Assembly (NCBI GenBank): GCA_030044045.1
Contig: JASHWO010000042.1
Coordinates: 1-10,207, forward strand
Direction of reading: 5' to 3'
Length of the DNA: 10,207 nt
From: Acidimicrobiales bacterium
GTDB lineage: Bacteria > Actinomycetota > Acidimicrobiia > Acidimicrobiales > RAAP-2
In this document: positions 6,829 to 10,207 of the stretch, in pieces
Position numbering within the stretch: the first letter of the stretch is position 1
How the letters are laid out: every line of letters starts with the position of its first letter
Position numbers and translations under genes: made by a program
Notes under the pieces: model-generated
The model's database searches: none
What the model saw: the letters and a program-made list of their open reading frames with translations, nothing else
Told to the model about the DNA's origin: nothing

Positions 6829-6857
6829 ATTCGACCACGCCCCGCGCCGAGTTGCAA
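6829..6857 (-). promoter_or_regulatory. Possible promoter of the dehydrogenase/ABC genes
   Basis: On the minus strand TTGCAA (6857-6852) and TCGAAT (6834-6829) are separated by 17 bp, each matching 4 of 6 bases of the -35 and -10 consensus. Transcription would start near 6822 and leave a leader of about 22 nt holding the strong ribosome site. The operator-like palindrome at 6853-6866 covers the -35 box. Below it, CGGTCGACCG (6818-6827) is a perfect 10-bp palindrome near the predicted start. Confidence 0.3.
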
Positions 6858-6866
6858 CACGTTCTA
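6853..6866. promoter_or_regulatory. KstR-type operator, perfect consensus match
   Basis: TGCAACACGTTCTA fits TNNAACNNGTTNTA, the published binding pattern of mycobacterial KstR, at every fixed position. It overlaps the TAG stop codon of the tetR gene (6864-6866) and the probable -35 box of the dehydrogenase. The adjacent regulator has a KstR-like DNA-binding domain, so I infer that it binds here and represses the downstream genes. Confidence 0.6.
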
Positions 6867-7460
6867 GAGGCGGTCCTGGAGGTCCTTGGGCAGCAGCAGC
6901 CCGACGGCCACCGCCAGCTCGTCGTAGACCCGGGCCATGGTGGACCAGCCGTTGATCCAGCCGACCAAGGCCGAGTACCACACGTGGCCGATGATGCGGG
7001 AGCGCTCGGCCGGGTCGGGCGGCTGGGGCTCGCCGATGGCCCGGGTGATGATGCCCTCCATCAGCACGGTGATCTGCTGCTGGCAGGCCACCGCCCCCGG
7101 GTCGGGCGACGACAGCGAGGTGAAGACGGCGGTGACCAGCTTCGGCTGGCGACCCATGGCCCGCAACGCTCGGTCGAGCACGTCGAGCACCCGCTCGGCC
7201 GGCCCCGCCCCGCGGGCCGGCTGCTGGGAGAGGCGGGCGTCGAGCAACTCCACCCAGTGGACCAGGGTGGCCGCCAGGAGATGGTCCTTCGAGGTGAAGT
7301 AGCGGTAGACGGTGCCCATGGCCACGTCGGCCCGGGCAGCCACGTCCCGCATCTGGACCGCCTCGTAGCCTCCCTCCAGGCCGAGGTCCATGGCGGCGTC
7401 GATCACCCGCTGGCGGCGCGCCTGCTGGGCCCTGGTCAGTGGCCGGAGCGCCGTCTGCAT
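6864..7460 (-). CDS. TetR-family repressor, KstR-like
   Basis: A 198-residue TetR regulator. The N-terminal helix-turn-helix (about residues 18-62) reads GGYEAVQMRDVAARADVAM followed by GTVYRYFTSKDHLL. As I recall mycobacterial KstR (Rv3574), its domain has nearly the same string (GGYEAVQMR, RADVAVGTLYRYF, SK-HLL). The C-terminal ligand and dimer domain is helical with Trp-rich segments (IIGHVWYSALVGWINGW), also typical of KstR relatives. KstR responds to a CoA-thioester cholesterol intermediate and represses steroid catabolism; the ligand of this protein is unknown. The ATG at 7460 is 6 nt after a TATCCT -10 box, implying leaderless expression. Candidate operators lie in its own promoter and after its stop, supporting autoregulation and control of the dehydrogenase 64 nt downstream. 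Confidence 0.9.
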   Translation of the reverse strand: MQTALRPLTRAQQARRQRVIDAAMDLGLEGGYEAVQMRDVAARADVAMGTVYRYFTSKDHLLAATLVHWVELLDARLSQQPARGAGPAERVLDVLDRALRAMGRQPKLVTAVFTSLSSPDPGAVACQQQITVLMEGIITRAIGEPQPPDPAERSRIIGHVWYSALVGWINGWSTMARVYDELAVAVGLLLPKDLQDRL

Positions 7461-7466
7461 CGGGCC

Positions 7467-7472
7467 AGGATA
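7467..7472 (-). promoter_or_regulatory. -10 box of a probable leaderless promoter (KstR-like gene)
   Basis: TATCCT on the minus strand is followed by 6 nt and then the ATG at 7460, the same arrangement as ahead of the DinB-like gene. No Shine-Dalgarno sequence fits between them, which agrees with leaderless translation. Confidence 0.5.
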
Positions 7473-7477
7473 ACGCC

Positions 7478-7491
7478 GAGAACGCGTTCCA
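7478..7491. promoter_or_regulatory. KstR-type operator in the repressor's own promoter
   Basis: On the minus strand TGGAACGCGTTCTC matches TNNAACNNGTTNTA at all fixed positions but the last. Its core GAACGCGTTC (7480-7489) is a perfect 10-bp palindrome. It lies 5 bp upstream of the TATCCT -10 box, in the -10/-35 spacer, where a bound repressor would block RNA polymerase. This fits negative autoregulation. Confidence 0.55.
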
Positions 7492-7524
7492 GTCCGGGAC
7501 CGTCCGGGCCAGCTCGGGCGGGCA

Positions 7525-7536
7525 CCACCGCGGTGG
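7525..7536. promoter_or_regulatory. 12-bp palindrome in the divergent tetR/tetR intergenic region
   Basis: CCACCGCGGTGG is a perfect palindrome between the two divergent regulator genes, with a further CGGTGG half-site at 7543-7548, 12 bp downstream of the first. It could be an operator for the second TetR, but GC-rich palindromes are expected by chance here. The remainder of the 153-bp gap holds the promoters described separately. Confidence 0.2.
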
Positions 7537-7591
7537 CCGCGGCGGTGGGCCGGGACCGGCGTCCGGCGGCTGCCGGGAGCCGGTCACGCCG

Positions 7592-7608
7592 GCCAAACTA
7601 CTGTTGGC
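7592..7608 (+). promoter_or_regulatory. -10 box and overlapping inverted repeat ahead of the second tetR
   Basis: GCCAAACTACTGTTGGC has 5-bp arms (GCCAA/TTGGC) around TACTGT (7599-7604), which fits the TANNNT -10 pattern. The ATG at 7614 follows 9 nt later, so the leader would be only a few bases long or absent. An inverted repeat over a -10 box is a usual place for an autoregulatory TetR site. Confidence 0.3.
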
Positions 7609-7613
7609 GGGCG

Positions 7614-8246
7614 ATGGCCCCGCCCTCCCAGCAGCCGGCGACGACCGACGGCCGCATCCCCGGCCAGCGCGGCCTGGCCACCCGGCAGAAGCTGCTCGAC
7701 GCCACGGTGGAGCTGCTGACCGCCACCCCCTGGCGGTCGGTGAAGGTGATCGACATCGCCCGCCGGGCCGGGACCTCGCCGGCCACCTTCTACCAGTACT
7801 TCGAGAACGTGGAGCAGGCCATCGGGGTGCTGGCCGGGGAGATGGTGGCCGAGGCGGTCGAGCTGGCCGAGCTGGTGGCCGGCGACTGGTCGGAGGGGGC
7901 GAGCTGGCAGACGGCCCTGGCCGTGACCGAGGGGTTCCTCGACTATTGGGAGGCCAACCGGGCGGTGTTCCGGGTGGTGGACCTGGCCACCGAGGAGGGC
8001 GACGCCACCTTGCGCGGGCTGCGGGTCCACGCGCTGAACGGGGTGACGGTGGCCCTGGCCAAGGTGATGGAGGGGTCTCCGGCCGGGTCCGACCCGATGG
8101 CGGTGGCCGGGGCCCTGGTGGCCATGTACGCCAGCGTGGCCGCCCACCGGCACGGCTTCGAGTACTGGGGGATCCGCACCAGCGCCCTGGTGGAGAGCCA
8201 GGCCCGGCTGCTCCACTGGGCGGTCACCGGCCGCCCCGGCCCCTGA
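7614..8246 (+). CDS. TetR-family transcriptional regulator
   Basis: A 210-residue TetR protein. After a disordered N-terminus (residues 1-18) comes RGLATRQKLLDATVELL and the helix-turn-helix at about 43-63 (VKVIDIARRAGTSPATFYQYF), strongly of the TetR type. The C-terminal part is helical and would bind an unknown ligand; FLDYWEANRAVFRVVDLATEEGD is a segment often seen in actinobacterial members. The ATG at 7614 begins just after a TACTGT -10 box. The gene is divergent from the KstR-like repressor and lies 2 nt ahead of the response regulator gene, so it is probably the first gene of a three-gene operon. It may repress that operon or a distant target. Confidence 0.88.
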   Translation: MAPPSQQPATTDGRIPGQRGLATRQKLLDATVELLTATPWRSVKVIDIARRAGTSPATFYQYFENVEQAIGVLAGEMVAEAVELAELVAGDWSEGASWQTALAVTEGFLDYWEANRAVFRVVDLATEEGDATLRGLRVHALNGVTVALAKVMEGSPAGSDPMAVAGALVAMYASVAAHRHGFEYWGIRTSALVESQARLLHWAVTGRPGP

Positions 8247-8248
8247 CC

Positions 8249-8917
8249 GTGCGGGTCCTCGTCGCCGAGGACGACCCGGGGCTCCGCTCGGTGCTGGAGC
8301 GGGGCCTGCGCCGGAGCGGCTATGTGGTCGACGCGGTGGCCGACGGCGACCGGGCCCTCCGCTACCTGCAGGGCTACGACTACGAGCTGGCCGTGCTGGA
8401 CTGGCGCCTGCCGGGCCGGTCGGGGCTGGAGGTGCTGCGGGAGGTCCGGCGACGGGGGTCCGGGGTGCCGGTGCTGCTGCTGACCGCCCGCGACACCACC
8501 GCCGACCGGGTGGAGGGGCTCGACGCCGGGGCCGACGACTACCTGGTGAAGCCCTTCGAGTTCGCCGAGCTGCTGGCCCGCCTGCGGGCGCTCCAGCGCC
8601 GGCCGGCGGTGGCCCTGGGGCCGGTGCTGGCCCTGGGCGACCTGGTGTTCGACCCCGCGGCCCGCCTGGTCCGGCGCGACGGGGCCGACCTGGGGCTGAC
8701 CGGCCGGGAGCGGGCCATCCTGGAGCTGCTGCTGCGCCGCCACCCGGCGGTGGTGGAGCGGCGCTCGATCGCCCTGCAGGTGTGGGACGACGAGGCCGAG
8801 GCGGTGGGGTCGAACACCATCGACGTGCACCTGGCCCGCCTCCGGTCGAAGCTGGCCGGCAGCTCGGTGCGCATCGAGACGGTGCGGGGCATCGGCTACC
8901 GCCTGGTGGGCCCGTGA
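8249..8917 (+). CDS. OmpR/PhoB-family response regulator
   Basis: The 222-residue protein has a receiver domain (1-120) and a winged-helix DNA-binding domain (about 130-222). Receiver residues are Glu7/Asp8/Asp9, the phosphoacceptor Asp51 (LDWRLPGRSG), Thr79 (LLLTARD) and Lys101 (YLVKPF). The effector domain carries LTGRERAILELLLR and the recognition region SNTIDVHLARLRSKL, ending with the typical IETVRGIGYRL. The GTG start at 8249, two bases after the TetR stop, places VRVLVAEDD at the N-terminus as in the family. No separate ribosome site is seen, so translation is probably coupled. Its partner is the downstream kinase, whose start overlaps its stop as GTGA. Confidence 0.95.
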   Translation: MRVLVAEDDPGLRSVLERGLRRSGYVVDAVADGDRALRYLQGYDYELAVLDWRLPGRSGLEVLREVRRRGSGVPVLLLTARDTTADRVEGLDAGADDYLVKPFEFAELLARLRALQRRPAVALGPVLALGDLVFDPAARLVRRDGADLGLTGRERAILELLLRRHPAVVERRSIALQVWDDEAEAVGSNTIDVHLARLRSKLAGSSVRIETVRGIGYRLVGP

Positions 8918-10207
8918 CCCGGCAGCCCCACCGGGCCCGGGCCCGGCCCCACCTGGCCCACGCCGCCCGGGTGGCGGCGGTGGCCACCCTGGTCATCGCC
9001 GTCGTGTCCGTCCTGGCCGCCGGCGCCCTCGACGCCTTCCTGTCCCGGCGGGTGCTGTGGGAGGTGGACCAGCGGCTGAACGAGCGGCTGGTGGACGTGG
9101 CCCGGTCGCCCGAGCCGCTGGCCGCCGGCGTGGCCCCCGACGACCAGGGCACCGACGGCGAGCCCATCTTCCTCTGGTGGCTCCCGCCGCATGGGGCGCC
9201 GACCATCCTCACCGCCGACAGCCCGCCCCTGCCCGGGGGTCGGGCCAGCACCGCCGCACCGGTGAGCGCGGCGGTCGGCGGCGTGACCTACCGGGTGGCG
9301 GCGCTCCCGTTCCGGGGCGGCTGGCTGGTGGCCGGGCAGGACATGGCCGGCTCGTCCCACATCGAGGGCGTGCTCTTCGTCGGGGAGCTGGTCATGGGGC
9401 CGGTGGTGCTGGTGGCCGTCTTCGTGGGGTCGCTGGTGATCGGCCTGCAGGCTCTGGCCCCGGTGGAGCAGGCCCGCCGGCGGCTGCTCGACTTCACCGC
9501 CGACGCCTCCCACGAGCTGCGCACCCCGCTGACCGTGATCGAGGCCGAGATCGAGCTGGCCCGCACCGGCCCGGGCGGCGCCGCCGACCCTGCCGACCCC
9601 GTTGACGCCGCCGAGACCCTGCACCACGTGGCCCGGGAGAGCAGCCGGCTGCAGCGGATCGTGGAGGATCTGTTGTGGCTGGCCCGCTTCGACTCGGCGC
9701 CGCCCCCGCCGCCCCACCAGCCGGTGGACCTGGCGGCGGTGGCGGAGGGCTGCGCCGAGCGGTTCGCCGCCGTGGCCGGCGCCCGGGGGCTGGCCCTGGA
9801 GACGGTACAGGTGGGGGACGGGCCGGCCTGGGTGGACGCCGCCCCGGAGTGGGTCGACCGGCTGGCCGGGACCCTCATCGACAACGCCTGCCGCTACACG
9901 CCGGCCGGCGGCCAGGTCCGGGTCTCGGCCGGCACCCAGGGGGGGCGGGCCGTGCTCACGGTGGAGGACAGCGGGCCCGGGATCCCGCCCGGGGAGCGGG
10001 GGCGCCTGTTCGACCGGTTCCGCCGGGCCAGCGACCGGGCGGGCGGGGCCGGGCTGGGGCTGGCCATCGCCGACTCGGTGGTGCGCACCACCGGGGGCCG
10101 CTGGCGGGTGGCCGACTCCGGGCTGGGCGGGGCGCTCATGGAGGTGTCGTGGCGGCGCAACGCCGTCCGGCCCCGCCCGGCGTCCCCGGTGCCGGCGGGC
10201 TCCGCCG
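8914..10207 (+). CDS. Sensor histidine kinase (C-terminus beyond the window)
   Basis: This inner-membrane kinase would phosphorylate the response regulator encoded just before it. The GTG start overlaps that gene's TGA (GTGA, 8914-8917). Membrane segment 1 is at about residues 20-39, then an extracytoplasmic sensor domain of about 110 residues rich in Pro and Gly, then membrane segment 2 at about 159-178. Only some 21 residues separate this from the phosphoacceptor His200 (ADASHELRTPL), so a HAMP domain is missing. The catalytic domain has the N-box Asn324 (LIDNACRYTP), G1 with Asp352 (VEDSGPGI), the F-box LFDRFRR and the G2 box GAGLGLAIADSV. The frame is still open at the right edge after all core motifs. 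The stimulus cannot be inferred. Confidence 0.93.
   Translation, partial: MTRQPHRARARPHLAHAARVAAVATLVIAVVSVLAAGALDAFLSRRVLWEVDQRLNERLVDVARSPEPLAAGVAPDDQGTDGEPIFLWWLPPHGAPTILTADSPPLPGGRASTAAPVSAAVGGVTYRVAALPFRGGWLVAGQDMAGSSHIEGVLFVGELVMGPVVLVAVFVGSLVIGLQALAPVEQARRRLLDFTADASHELRTPLTVIEAEIELARTGPGGAADPADPVDAAETLHHVARESSRLQRIVEDLLWLARFDSAPPPPPHQPVDLAAVAEGCAERFAAVAGARGLALETVQVGDGPAWVDAAPEWVDRLAGTLIDNACRYTPAGGQVRVSAGTQGGRAVLTVEDSGPGIPPGERGRLFDRFRRASDRAGGAGLGLAIADSVVRTTGGRWRVADSGLGGALMEVSWRRNAVRPRPASPVPAGSA

Noticed and set aside
5492..6955. Long plus-strand open frame (487 codons) opposite the dehydrogenase and ABC genes
   Set aside because: It is antisense to recognised motifs of three real genes, is low in complexity and has no domain.
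7554..7585. GACCGGC/GCCGGTC inverted repeat with 18-nt spacer as a terminator or operator
   Set aside because: All-GC arms of this length are common by chance here, and it has neither a T-run nor a suitable position relative to a gene end.
7584..9251. Long minus-strand open frame (555 codons) opposite TetR, response regulator and kinase
   Set aside because: It runs across three real genes and their boundaries on the other strand and is rich in Arg, Pro and Gly. It is a compositional artefact.
1..10207. Mobile elements, phage genes, tRNA or rRNA, CRISPR arrays, defence systems
   Set aside because: No transposase, integrase, long terminal repeats, cloverleaf-like sequence, spaced direct repeats or defence-type domains were seen. 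Base composition is even throughout.

Overview
The window is very GC-rich, with almost every third codon position G or C. It uses GTG starts, GTGA stop/start overlaps and TANNNT -10 boxes placed just ahead of start codons. Together with a KstR-like TetR regulator and its motif, this points to a high-GC actinobacterium (Actinomycetota). The class Acidimicrobiia is my guess, not something the sequence proves. It is ordinary chromosomal DNA: I see no IS element, phage gene, tRNA, rRNA or CRISPR array.

Layout. (1) 2-136: the C-terminal end of an unrecognised + strand gene. (2) 193-702, minus: a hypothetical protein of 169 residues, divergent from (3) 863-1369, plus: a DinB/DUF664-fold protein with a probable leaderless promoter. 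(4) 1411-3957, plus: a large cytoplasmic GH31 alpha-glucosidase-type hydrolase with an unexplained N-terminal extension and low-complexity insertions. (5) A minus-strand block reading right to left from 7460 to 3950: a KstR-like TetR repressor, a zinc alcohol dehydrogenase, an ABC-2 exporter ATPase and its permease. The permease gene runs tail to tail into the GH31 gene with an 8-bp overlap. (6) 7614-10207, plus: a second TetR regulator, an OmpR-family response regulator and a sensor histidine kinase that runs off the end, spaced as one operon.

How the genes fit together. The clearest circuit is in block 5. The repressor resembles mycobacterial KstR in its DNA-binding domain. A perfect match to the KstR operator pattern (TNNAACNNGTTNTA) lies at 6853-6866, over the repressor's stop codon and the likely -35 box of the dehydrogenase. 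A near match lies at 7478-7491, beside the -10 box of the repressor's own leaderless promoter. The repressor therefore probably controls itself and the dehydrogenase, and through tight spacing perhaps the ABC exporter too. In block 6 a TetR gene sits directly ahead of a two-component pair with only 2 nt between them, suggesting one-component and two-component sensing in a single transcript.

Nothing here is clearly a wholly new system. The most informative signals are the regulatory sites of block 5, the unusual start region and internal repeats of the GH31 gene, and the TetR/two-component operon.
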